Part shown: positions 10,845 through 19,486 of the stretch, one piece after another | How the letters are laid out: every line of letters begins with the position of its first letter | How positions within the stretch are numbered: position 1 is the first letter of the stretch | DNA from: Isotricha intestinalis | Taxonomy: Eukaryota; Ciliophora; Litostomatea; Vestibuliferida; Isotrichidae | Reading direction: 5' to 3' | NCBI GenBank assembly: GCA_023807065.1 | Contig: JAJJLU010003913.1 | Coordinates: forward strand, 1 to 24,693 | DNA: 24,693 bases | Notes under the pieces: generated by a model | Database searches by the model: none | Seen by the model: only the letters and a program-made list of their open reading frames with translations | Told to the model about the DNA's origin: nothing | Translations under genes and position numbers: made by a program

Positions 10845-11061
10845 ATTTATTTTTATTTAATTTAAATTTCATAATTATTATATAAATAATTTTTATAAAT
10901 AAACAATATTATTTTTAAACAATTAAATATGAAATAAGTTTTAAAAGGAATTTCTTAATATTTTATCTAAAAAAAATAATAATGATTTATAATGAAAAAA
11001 TAAATTTCTCAATTAAATAATATCTTTGAAAATTATATAAAAAATATATGATTAATTGAAT

Positions 11062-13560
11062 TTATAAATCACTTGGTCTTTTTATGTTTATCAGAGGTAA
11101 TTGATTATGACTGTCATTATCAACTAATCCTAAAGCAGAAAAATTTCTTTTCATTCTTTTATCTTGATTATTCAAATTATTATTATTATATGATTTATTT
11201 ATTTTTTCTTCATCTTTAAAATCATATAATTCTTCTAAATATTTTTTATCTTTTTTATTTATTTTTTCTTGATTTAATTTATTCCAAGAAACTTTATTTC
11301 TTTTTTCTTCTTCTTTTAAACGAGTTTCTAATATTCTTTCTTTCATTAAATTTGAATATTTTTTTTCTTTTTGTCTATTTATTGCATGTAATTCTAATTT
11401 TTTATTTTTTTCTTGAAATGATTTTATCCTATTTTGATAAATTAAATTATTATTAATTAATTTTTTTGATAATAAAATTTTCTCTTTTTCAGCTTTTTGT
11501 GCTTCAATTAATTTTTTAATTTCATTATTTTCTTCAATTTTATTTTCATAATTATTATTATTTGTTCTATAACTTTGATCATGCATTTGAAAAGGAAGAT
11601 TATTAAATCCTATCATTTTTTTTCTATAAATTAACTTTTGATTTAATCCTAATAATTCATAGAAAGACTCTTTTATTTCTTTATTACTTTTTTTATTTAA
11701 ATTATCTAATTGATATTTTAAAGTAGAAATTTCTTCATCAATTTTTTTTTTTTTTGATAAATAAATAAATTGATTTTTTTCTAAATTTCTCTTTGATTTA
11801 TTTCCTGTATTTTTTTCAAGAAATAATATTTCTTTTTTTTCTTCATTTAATCTGAAATTTTCTTTAATTTCAAGTAAATTTAATTTTTCTTGATTATCAG
11901 TGATTTTTTTTAAAATAAAATTTTTTTTATTTTCATGAATTATAAGACTTAAATTATCAATAGTGTTAACGAATTCATTAAAAACCATTGTATAAAAATT
12001 AGAAGAATTTTTTTTAAAAACTTCATTTAATTTTTGTTTTGTAAGAGAAATGGAAAATTCATTACAAAATTTAAAAAATTCAGAAAAATCAATATGAAAT
12101 TTTTTTTCTTGTATAGTTGAAAAAAGAGGAGTACTTCCTGCTTTATTATGTTGATTAGAATAAAAATCAAAAATCTCTTTAAGAGCTTTAATTCTTTTTT
12201 CATCTTTAGAAATAATTTTTACTGAATCATTTGTTCCATTTTTTATATTATTTATTGTTTTATTCAGAGGAGAAAATTGTCTTGATAATCTTATTTTATT
12301 ATTAAATTGTTTTACTGAATTAGAATTATTTAATTTTCTCAATTGTTCATTATTCGAATTGTTTAAATATCTTAATTTTAATAAATTTTTATTTTTTGAT
12401 TCTATCATATCAAAAGAATTTTGTTCTTCTGTTAAATCTGGTTCTTTTATATTTTCTATTTTTTGTTCTATCCAAATTTTTTGAGCTAATAATTTTTCTA
12501 ACATTTCTTGTATTAATTTTATATTTTTATTATCTTCTTTTTTTTCTAACAATATTTTTTCATAAATTTTTATGTTTTGTTCAATTCTTTTTTTTTCATT
12601 TAAATATTTTATCATTTCTTTACCTTTTGGTGAATTTAATGTTTCTTTATATTTTCTTTCCTTTTCAAGTTTTTCAAATAAATATATTTTTTCTAATATT
12701 TCTTTATCAAATAAAATATTTAATTCTTGAATTAAATCATTATTTGTTTCTACAATTCCATAAATTGTTGATATTTGAAGAAATTCTCCTAAAATAAAAG
12801 GAAAAGCTTCAATATAAATTATATTTTTATTTGGAAAATTATTTATAAATGTTTCAATATTTTCCTTTTCTTTTCCAATTATATTATCATAATTTATTGT
12901 TTCATTCTTTTCTAATATTTTTTTATTTTTTGTGTTTTCATTTAAAACTTGAGAATAATTTTTACTTATATTTCCTAATTTATCATATTTTATAATTGGT
13001 TTAAATATTTCTTCTTCTGTATTCTCACTTTCTTTTTCTTCTTCATTATTTTTATTTTCTTCTTTTAAATTTTCTTCTTCTTCATTCAAGAATGGTTTTA
13101 TTTTTTTATCATAAAAAATTTGATTATATTTATTCTTGTTTTGACTTAAAAAGATTTTAAATAATTTAAGAATATTAATCATATCATTTTTTCTATTTTC
13201 ATTAAGATATAAATTTGATACATAAATATCTTTAGGATTATAAATTTGAATAATACATAAATGTGTGTGTTCAAAAATTTCAAAGGAAATTAAATCTATA
13301 TCCTCTATTTTTACCAAATAATGATTTGTTGAATTATTAAAATCAAATTGATTAATACTATATTTACCATAAATTTCCATAATATCATTTTTATAAATTT
13401 CAAATTTTCTTTTAATTATATAAAGAGACCGATATAATGCAATCATTTCAAAAGAATTATCACATGAATCATTTGGTTTAAAAAAAACATCATCATGAAC
13501 ATCATGAACAATGTTTTCCCTGAAAAAGTAATCTTTATTCTCATCAGTTATATTATCCAT
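11062..13560 (-). CDS. Coiled-coil protein with an EF-hand-like helical module
   Basis: This is an 832-aa single-exon ORF from ATG 13560 to TAA. Residues 35-150 form a folded-looking N-terminal part (SLYIIKRKFEIY, LCIIQIYNPKDIYVSNLYL). Acidic linkers follow, then coiled coil at about 285-375. Residues 456-540 (LKEIFDFYSNQH, DFSEFFKFCNEFSI, KLNEVFKKNS, VFNEFVNTI) have the paired-helix layout of EF-hand-like modules in ciliary proteins, but no complete Ca-binding DxDxDG loop is visible. Residues about 545-780 are long charged coiled coil (LIEAQKAEKEKI, LKEEEKRNK). The tail is Asn-rich and basic. A ciliary or cytoskeletal role is inferred from this architecture; I do not recognise an exact family. 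Confidence 0.7.
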   Translation of the reverse strand: MDNITDENKDYFFRENIVHDVHDDVFFKPNDSCDNSFEMIALYRSLYIIKRKFEIYKNDIMEIYGKYSINQFDFNNSTNHYLVKIEDIDLISFEIFEHTHLCIIQIYNPKDIYVSNLYLNENRKNDMINILKLFKIFLSQNKNKYNQIFYDKKIKPFLNEEEENLKEENKNNEEEKESENTEEEIFKPIIKYDKLGNISKNYSQVLNENTKNKKILEKNETINYDNIIGKEKENIETFINNFPNKNIIYIEAFPFILGEFLQISTIYGIVETNNDLIQELNILFDKEILEKIYLFEKLEKERKYKETLNSPKGKEMIKYLNEKKRIEQNIKIYEKILLEKKEDNKNIKLIQEMLEKLLAQKIWIEQKIENIKEPDLTEEQNSFDMIESKNKNLLKLRYLNNSNNEQLRKLNNSNSVKQFNNKIRLSRQFSPLNKTINNIKNGTNDSVKIISKDEKRIKALKEIFDFYSNQHNKAGSTPLFSTIQEKKFHIDFSEFFKFCNEFSISLTKQKLNEVFKKNSSNFYTMVFNEFVNTIDNLSLIIHENKKNFILKKITDNQEKLNLLEIKENFRLNEEKKEILFLEKNTGNKSKRNLEKNQFIYLSKKKKIDEEISTLKYQLDNLNKKSNKEIKESFYELLGLNQKLIYRKKMIGFNNLPFQMHDQSYRTNNNNYENKIEENNEIKKLIEAQKAEKEKILLSKKLINNNLIYQNRIKSFQEKNKKLELHAINRQKEKKYSNLMKERILETRLKEEEKRNKVSWNKLNQEKINKKDKKYLEELYDFKDEEKINKSYNNNNLNNQDKRMKRNFSALGLVDNDSHNQLPLINIKRPSDL

Positions 13561-13639
13561 AAATTAATATTAATCTTCAAGAAAAATTAAAAAAAAATAA
13601 AAATTTAAAAAAATGTTAGAAACCATAATAAATAAAATT

Positions 13640-14065
13640 TTAATAAATGAAAATCTATATTTCTTTGGATATACAGGAATATCCTCAACTTAGTATTAGT
13701 AAACTAAGGAGTAACATACGGTAGGGCAAAGTGGATACAATATGTACAAAGAAAATATTAAAACTATATTTAATAATTCTTAGTGTAATACCAGTAATAA
13801 TGGTAGGAATATTAGGATTATATGGTTTATTAGTTGCATTAAATAATAGTTACATTTATAAAATGCCTTTTTTTTCTTCTTTTTTTCTGGTTTCTGTTGT
13901 GAAGACTCTGCTCTAGCTCCTGAATATCCATTGAAATTGGAGGGAATGTTAGAGTTTAAGACAAAAAGATTGAATTTTAGGAGGAATGATGTTTATTAAA
14001 TCTCTTAGACTTGATGAATTGTTTCATTTATTTTCATTGTTTAAGTTTTTATCATTTTTTTCTTT
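13640..14065 (+). pseudogene. Decayed V-type ATPase proteolipid (subunit c) fragment
   Basis: Pieces of the proteolipid appear in order but in changing frames. YFFGYTGISS is at about 13656-13685, then LVLVN-stop-GVTYGRAK at about 13690-13731 (family: a Gly-Ala-Tyr-Gly-Thr-Ala-Lys motif). The TM3-like stretch VIPVIMVGILGLYGLLVAL is at about 13788-13846. The last matches the very conserved subunit c segment that runs Pro-Val-x-Met-x-Gly-Ile-Leu-Gly-x-Tyr-Gly-Leu. Farther on, ILGGMMFIKSLRLDELF at about 13977-14025 sits where the family has its proton-carrying Glu helix; that part is weaker. The in-frame stop and at least two frameshifts mark a relic. The intact protein is a four-helix membrane rotor subunit that moves protons. 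The ORF at 13731-13916 is only one frame of this relic. Confidence 0.7.
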
Positions 14066-14286
14066 GTTGTTCCTTTTTTCCTATTGATTTTTTAATTAAT
14101 ATAGTGTTTTTTCCTTTTGTTTTTGTTTTTTACTTTTGAAAACATTTATTTGGAATATTTTTTCTTATTCCAAACTTCAATCATTCATTTATGATGAAAT
14201 TTTCTTTCTTATGATTTGATAAACATAAATTACAATTATATATTATTTTAATTTTTAAAACTAATATATATAATAATTAAAAAAAG

Positions 14287-15296
14287 ATGGAATTAAAAAT
14301 AAGAGATATAAATAATCCTATTGATAAATGGGAATTAAGGTAATTAAAAAATAATTTTTAGAGTATTTAATAAATAATTTAAGTGTGTATAAAATTAAAA
14401 ATGAATAAGACTGTAAGAATATTTAATAATAATAATAGGGAATATAATAATAATAATAATAATATAAAATAAAATAATGAATAAGTAAGTAATAATAATA
14501 AGAAAAAAGTTTGTAAATGATTAAAATAAAAAAAGTGGGTAAAATTGAAATAAAAAAAGAAAGTAAATAAAAATTAAAAAATAAAAAGGAGTAATTTAAA
14601 TAAATAAAAAGATAGGAAGTATAAAAATATATAATATTTAGAAAGTAAATTAAAAAATAAAAATAAGAAAGTAAAAAATAATAATAAAATATTAGCCAGT
14701 AATATAATATTATTAATTAATTATAGGAAGTAATATAATATTATTAATTAATTATAGTTAGTAATATAATATTATTAATTAATTATAGGATGTAATATAA
14801 TATTATTAATTAATTATAGTGGGTAATATAATATTATTAATTAATTATAGGGAGTAATATAATATTATTAATTAATTATAGGAAGTAATATAATATTATT
14901 AATTAATTATAGGAAGTATAAAAATATTATTAATAGTAGATAGTATTTTTATGATTTAATACTTTAGTGTGAAGATGTATTTAAATATTTTATTTTAGGA
15001 TTTAAATATTATTATTTAATTTATTAGAAAGTAATTAATATTAATAATATTAGCCTGTATTTAATTTAATAATTATAGTGTGTATTTAATAAAAATATAA
15101 ACTATATAGCCAGTAAATTAAAAATAATTTAAGAAAGTAAAAAATTATTTAAAAAAAGTGTGTAAATATTTATTATAATTGAAGGGAGTAAAATAATGAT
15201 TATAATTAAAGAATGTATAATATTTAAATATATTTGTTAGAAGGGAGTATTTTGATTTATATAATTTCAAAGAAATCAAAACATAAAAACAATTAA
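14287..15296 (+). CDS. Micro-exon gene: small zinc-ribbon-like protein split by about 31 introns of 21-28 nt
   Basis: Exon 1 (ATG 14287 to 14339) encodes MELKIRDINNPIDKWEL plus AG. Then come 31 GTA...AG segments of 21-28 nt, e.g. 14340-14361, 14363-14383, 14387-14409. Almost all are separated by exactly three bases: TGT 14384, ACT 14410, TTT 14510, TGG 14536, CCA 14696, TTA 14758, GAT 14789, TGG 14820, GGA 14851, ATA 14940, CCT 15054, TGT 15079, CCA 15110, TGT 15159, GGA 15185. The joined triplets read C-T-G-x-FWK, then EKKPELDWGEEICED, then KPCPKCGNKGKSKHKNN and TAA at 15294-15296, about 59 codons. This resembles a zinc ribbon with CPKC as the second Cys pair. By hand count the triplets are about one third G+C; the introns are about 7-15%. 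Irregular places: a lost 5' splice site and a TAA triplet at 14439-14488, a 2-nt spacer at 14589-14590, and a lost site near 14999. It is therefore an active gene with small assembly errors, or one beginning to decay. Confidence 0.75.
14439..14512 (+). other. Irregular unit of the micro-exon array (lost donor site, TAA triplet)
   Basis: After intron 14413-14438 the expected triplet is GGA (14439-14441). The next 44 bases, to AAG at 14485, contain no GT. They are an (AAT)n-rich stretch that looks like an intron, or two, that lost its donor. The next triplet, 14486-14488, is TAA. It lies exactly where a C-x2-C pair would need the second Cys (C-T-G-x-F-W-K). The following segment 14489-14509 is GTA...AG, but unlike the other 3n-long introns it has no in-frame stop. 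Confidence 0.6.
14699..14912 (+). repeat. Seven identical 28-nt introns in a row, separated by different codons
   Basis: Copies are at 14699-14726, 14730-14757, 14761-14788, 14792-14819, 14823-14850, 14854-14881 and 14885-14912. Each starts GTAATATAATATT, ends TTAATTAATTATAG and is identical over all 28 bases by eye. The triplets between them are GAA, TTA, GAT, TGG, GGA and GAA, and they encode E-L-D-W-G-E of the zinc-ribbon-like protein. The 31-nt period is therefore intron plus one codon. Confidence 0.93.
14999..15027 (+). other. Second irregular unit of the micro-exon array
   Basis: Between AG 14998 and the triplet AAA 15028 lie 29 bases starting GATTTAAATATT and ending TTTATTAG. They contain no GT. 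Either GAT is a codon followed by a 26-nt intron that lost its donor, or 14977-15027 is spliced as one 51-nt intron. Both readings keep the frame: ICED-D-KPCP or ICED-KPCP. Confidence 0.55.
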
Positions 15297-16176
15297 AAGA
15301 TAAAATTATATCATTGGTGAATATTATATAAAATTATTATATAAAATAAAAAATAAAATTTACTTCACGAAAATTTTAAAGTTATTTTTATTATTTTAAA
15401 ATTGACTTTATAAACAAAAAAATTATTTTAAATTTATTCTTAATTAATTTATATAATATCTAATTTCCCCATATTTAAAATAAAAAATAAATAATTTGTT
15501 GAAATTAAATCTATTAATTTTGAATTGAAAATTTATTATTTTTCAGAAATCATTTATAATTTATTTAAAAAATGATTTTTTTATTTTATTTAAAAATAAT
15601 AATATAATGATGTTTCTTTAATTTCCATCATTTCTTTTTTTTCATGATTAAAAACAAAATATGTAAATAGAAAAATGAAAAACAAAATAATTAAGGAAAT
15701 GTATTTAGAAAAATATAATTGATATTCTATTAAAAAGGAATAAAAATGTTAACAACGTTCAATTTTATTTTTTCACTCAATTCTTTATTGATGGTCTTTC
15801 CTTTATTTTATTTTTAATATAATTATCATTTTTATTTTTAATTAATTTAATGCTTTTCTTCCTGTTCTTCAAAAATTTCTATATATTTTTAAATTATAAA
15901 ATAATTTTATTACTTTTTATTATGATAGAACAATTAAAAATATGGGTTTAAAATTTAAATTCCAAATATCATTTTAATTAAAAAAATATAATATCAATTA
16001 AAATAAAACTTTTATATTACAATAAAAAATAATGCTCAATTTAAAGAACAAAAAATATCTTTAAATATTTAAAAAAATTAAATTCTGAAATCGAAAATCA
16101 AAAAAAATAATTTTCTGGTCAGAAAGAAAAAAGAAAATATATTCCAAAAAAATTCGAAAAATATAAACTAAAAAAA
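15297..16176. other. Intergenic region upstream of the cyclin gene
   Basis: Very AT-rich, without open frames or recognisable motifs. It holds the 3' flank of the micro-exon gene and the promoter side of the cyclin. The last 130 bases before the ATG are A-rich on the plus strand, a usual 5'-leader composition here. No tandem GTA...AG units are present. Confidence 0.5.
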
Positions 16177-17562
16177 ATGTCATTATTAAATAATTCAAAT
16201 AGTATAAGACCATTAACTACAAAAATAAATCCATTTAACCAAAAAAACACTTCAAATATTTTTAACGACTTTTCTCAAAAAACAAATATAAATTTTAACG
16301 GAACTCAAAGAGAATTTGGAAAAGATATTACTAATCAAAATAATTTAACGTCTTTTAACAAAGAAAATTTTACTCGAATTTTAGTAAATAAAAATAATTT
16401 TAAAAATCCAATTAAAAAAGATGAAAATAGAATAAATGAAATTCCTTTAAATGAAATAAGAAGACAAAGAAGTCAAGATAATTTTTCAAAAAATATTTTT
16501 AATGAAAAACAAAAAGAAAATAAGCAAAATTATTCTTCTAAAAATATTTTAAATTCAAATAATGAAAATGAAGATATTCAAATGGAAGATTTAACTGAAA
16601 ATAATAATATAAATAATAATAATATAAATTATCAAAATGAAATGCATCAAAATTTAAACATTGATAGAATAATTATAGATGAAACAATAATATCAAAAAG
16701 TGAAAAAGAAGAAAAAAAAGAAAAAGAAGAAAAGTTAGAAGATATTGAAATGAAAAATGAAGAAGAAAAGATAATAAAAGAAATAGAAAAACCAAAAATA
16801 AAAAATCCTCAATTAGTTGAAGAATATTTTGATGAAATATATGATACATTAAAATCAACAGAATTAGAACATTTACCAGAAAAAGATTATATGTCAAAAA
16901 GAACAGATATAACATCAAAAATGCGTTCTATATTATTAGATTGGTTGGTAGAAGTACATATGAAATATAAATTAAAACCAGAAACATTATATATAACAAC
17001 AAATATTATAGATAGATATTTATCAATAAAAGATATTAAAAGAACAAAATTACAATTAGTAGGAGTAACATCAATGTTTATTGCTTCTAAATATGAAGAT
17101 ATTTATCCTCCTGAAGTAAGTGATTTTGCATATATTACTGATAATGCTTATACTAAGAAAGAAATTTTAAAAATGGAAATTGATATTTTATCCACTTTAA
17201 ATTTTAATATTACTTTCCCTACTCAATATAAATTTATTGAAATTTATAAAAGAATATTAAATTTCGATGATAAAACTTTCTGCTTTTCTTGGTATTGTCT
17301 TGAATTATGTTTAATTGATTATAAAATGATTAAATATAAACCAAGTTTTCTAGCTGCTTGTGCAGTTTTCTGTGCTTATAGATTATTAGATTTAGATGAA
17401 AGGGGAGTTCCTGAAAAATTAGGTTTTTGTTATGCAGAAATGAAAAGTTGTTGTTTGGAAATTTGTGGGTTAATTGATGATCAGAAAAGGAGTAATTTAA
17501 GAGGAATTTATAAGAAATTTTCTCTTGAGAAATATTATAAAATTGCTCATATGAAATTTTAG
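16177..17562 (+). CDS. B-type mitotic cyclin
   Basis: This is a 461-aa single-exon ORF ending in TAG. Cyclins of this type bind and activate a cyclin-dependent kinase for mitosis and are then destroyed through the APC/C. The N-terminal cyclin box spans about 215-343 with MRSILLDWLVEVH at 249-261, LYITTNIIDRYLS, LVGVTSMFIASKYEDIYPPEV and LNFNITFPTQYKF. The C-terminal box is about 345-455 (FLAACAVFCAYRLL). The N-terminus holds degradation signals: a destruction-box-like REFGKDITN at 45-53 and a KEN box at 62-64. Between these and the cyclin box is a Glu/Lys-rich linker at about 130-205. The length and MRSILLDWL motif favour cyclin B over cyclin A. No intron is needed. Confidence 0.95.
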   Translation: MSLLNNSNSIRPLTTKINPFNQKNTSNIFNDFSQKTNINFNGTQREFGKDITNQNNLTSFNKENFTRILVNKNNFKNPIKKDENRINEIPLNEIRRQRSQDNFSKNIFNEKQKENKQNYSSKNILNSNNENEDIQMEDLTENNNINNNNINYQNEMHQNLNIDRIIIDETIISKSEKEEKKEKEEKLEDIEMKNEEEKIIKEIEKPKIKNPQLVEEYFDEIYDTLKSTELEHLPEKDYMSKRTDITSKMRSILLDWLVEVHMKYKLKPETLYITTNIIDRYLSIKDIKRTKLQLVGVTSMFIASKYEDIYPPEVSDFAYITDNAYTKKEILKMEIDILSTLNFNITFPTQYKFIEIYKRILNFDDKTFCFSWYCLELCLIDYKMIKYKPSFLAACAVFCAYRLLDLDERGVPEKLGFCYAEMKSCCLEICGLIDDQKRSNLRGIYKKFSLEKYYKIAHMKF

Positions 17563-17814
17563 AGTTTTTTATAATATTTTTTTAGTGAGTTTTTATCTTG
17601 TTTATTTATTATATATATTATATAATTTATTTTCAATGATAATATTATTATTAATTTATTTTTTTTTAAATAATATAAATTTCTTAAATTTAAATTTCAT
17701 ATCATTAATAGAAAAAAAGTGAAAATAAGGAATATCATAATGAATTTGTAAAATTTCTTTTTTTTATTTAATTATTAAAAAAGTTTATATATAATTAATA
17801 TATGTATTTAATTA

Positions 17815-19329
17815 TTATATGTTTTGAAAAGTTTTTGTCAATTTTTGAATTTCTTTTATATTATCGTTAAATATTCCAATATGTTTTTCTTTTTCTATAT
17901 TTAATTCATGATTTAAATTCATATTATTTTCTCCTAATAATTCACATTCTTTTTCTAATTCTTCTATTTCATAATCTAATACATTAAAATTATTTGATGT
18001 TTCTTTTATTTCATTTTGTAGTTTTAATAAATAAGATAAAATTTGTTTATTAGTATTAATTAAATTATTTCTTTCAAATTCTTTTTTTTTAATATAATAT
18101 TTATATTGATTTATTTTCTTATTATGATTACTTAATATAAGAAATTCATAAAAATAATATTTTTTTCTTCTTATTTTCAGATGATATTTGTTTAATATTA
18201 TTTGAAAAATTGATTGAAATAAAGGATTAAGTAAAATCATTTTTTTTGAAATTTCTCTTTGAATTTTATATTTTATTTTATTAATTATTGATTTCTTTAT
18301 TCTATATATAAAATTTAATTCACTTTTAAAAAATATTTTTCTTTTAAATCTATTACTTTTTCTTTTTAATATTTTATTTATTTTTTTATTTATTTTAATT
18401 ATTTGCATTGTATGAATGAATTTTTTTATAAAAAATATTTTATTATTAAATTTAAATTTTTGATTAAATAATTTGTCAAAAATATTTTTTAAAAATATTT
18501 TATTGATTGTATTATACATAATAATAGAATCATAATATTTAATTTTATATTTTATTCGTAGTAATTTATTGATGAATATTTTTTGGAATGAAATAATTTT
18601 CTTTTTTTCAAAAAGTATTATTTTTATTTTATACATAAATTTTTTATATAATTTCTTCTTAAACAGATTTAAACTATGATATATTTTTAATATCTTAAAT
18701 CCATTTTTTTTTAAATGAATATTTCTATCATAAACAATTCTTTTTTTGAATTTTTCTTTTTTCATATTCATAAACAAAAGTTTAAAAATTTTCATTTTTA
18801 AATTTTTATGGTAATAACTTATCAAATTTAAATCTTTCTTATATTTTTTATCAGTATAAATATTAATAATTTGTTCATTATTCTCAATAATATATTTATA
18901 AGTTTTTAATTTGTTTTCAAGAAAAATAATGAAATCTTCATTATAATTTTCATTATTGAAATAAATATCTAAATCATCTACAATTTCTTTAATACCTAAA
19001 TTAGATAATTTTACATTAACTTTATTATCAATTTTATAACTAATATTGAAGAAACTTTGATTTTTATTAATTGGAATTGGAATATTTTTTTCAAATCCTT
19101 CATCAATATCATCTTGAGTTATTATATCATTATTGTTATATTTTATATTCAAATTTTCATATGAATCATCGGTAAAAAAAGAATTAGAATTTTTTCTTTT
19201 TATTGTTATCTCACTAATTGAATTATTATTACTTTTTTCTTTATTATTATTTTTTTTATTCAAATTAAATTTATTTATTTCTCCTTTAAATTCATTCATT
19301 GTGTTTTTTAAAAAATTTAAATTTTCCAT
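17815..19329 (-). CDS. Sfi1-like, very basic helical-repeat protein
   Basis: This is a 504-aa single-exon ORF from ATG 19329 to TAA, convergent with the cyclin gene (252 bp apart). The N-terminal about 115 residues are Asn/Ser-rich. From about 165 to 420 there are repeated helical segments rich in Lys, Ile and Phe with roughly 20-35 residue spacing (FKLLFMNMKKEKFKK, LNLFKKKLYKKFMYK, IISFQKIFINKLLRIK, NIFDKLFNQKF). This resembles Sfi1/centrin-binding repeats, in which a bulky residue anchors centrin; here Phe would replace the usual Trp. A coiled coil follows at about 430-500 (LDYEIEELEKECELLGENN). A basal-body or centrin-fibre role is inferred. The alternative is an unrelated basic coiled-coil protein whose composition reflects the AT-rich genome. 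Confidence 0.6.
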   Translation of the reverse strand: MENLNFLKNTMNEFKGEINKFNLNKKNNNKEKSNNNSISEITIKRKNSNSFFTDDSYENLNIKYNNNDIITQDDIDEGFEKNIPIPINKNQSFFNISYKIDNKVNVKLSNLGIKEIVDDLDIYFNNENYNEDFIIFLENKLKTYKYIIENNEQIINIYTDKKYKKDLNLISYYHKNLKMKIFKLLFMNMKKEKFKKRIVYDRNIHLKKNGFKILKIYHSLNLFKKKLYKKFMYKIKIILFEKKKIISFQKIFINKLLRIKYKIKYYDSIIMYNTINKIFLKNIFDKLFNQKFKFNNKIFFIKKFIHTMQIIKINKKINKILKRKSNRFKRKIFFKSELNFIYRIKKSIINKIKYKIQREISKKMILLNPLFQSIFQIILNKYHLKIRRKKYYFYEFLILSNHNKKINQYKYYIKKKEFERNNLINTNKQILSYLLKLQNEIKETSNNFNVLDYEIEELEKECELLGENNMNLNHELNIEKEKHIGIFNDNIKEIQKLTKTFQNI

Positions 19330-19486
19330 TTTTTATTTTTTTCTAAATATATTTTTTTATTTTTTTTTATTAATTAGAATAGTTAATTAAATAATAAAAA
19401 TATAGATTTTATTAATGATTCAAACAATATTAAATAATAAATTTTTGTTTCATTATTCCTTTATATTTTAATATCTTTTATAAAAA

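Noticed and set aside
12396..12797. Plus-strand hydrophobic ORF of 133 codons
   Set aside because: Antisense shadow of the 832-aa coiled-coil protein; no start context or family motif.
14699..14912. Interpretation as a plain AT-rich satellite or as a CRISPR-like array
   Set aside because: The spacers are only 3 nt, which rules out CRISPR. The units end exactly at GT and AG, and neighbouring units outside the identical block keep the boundaries but not the interior.
14340..15272. Interpretation of the units as ciliate internal eliminated sequences instead of introns
   Set aside because: Paramecium-type eliminated sequences are bounded by TA repeats. Here every unit starts GTA and ends AG and matches the introns of the ordinary genes. 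It cannot be fully excluded without somatic DNA and RNA data.
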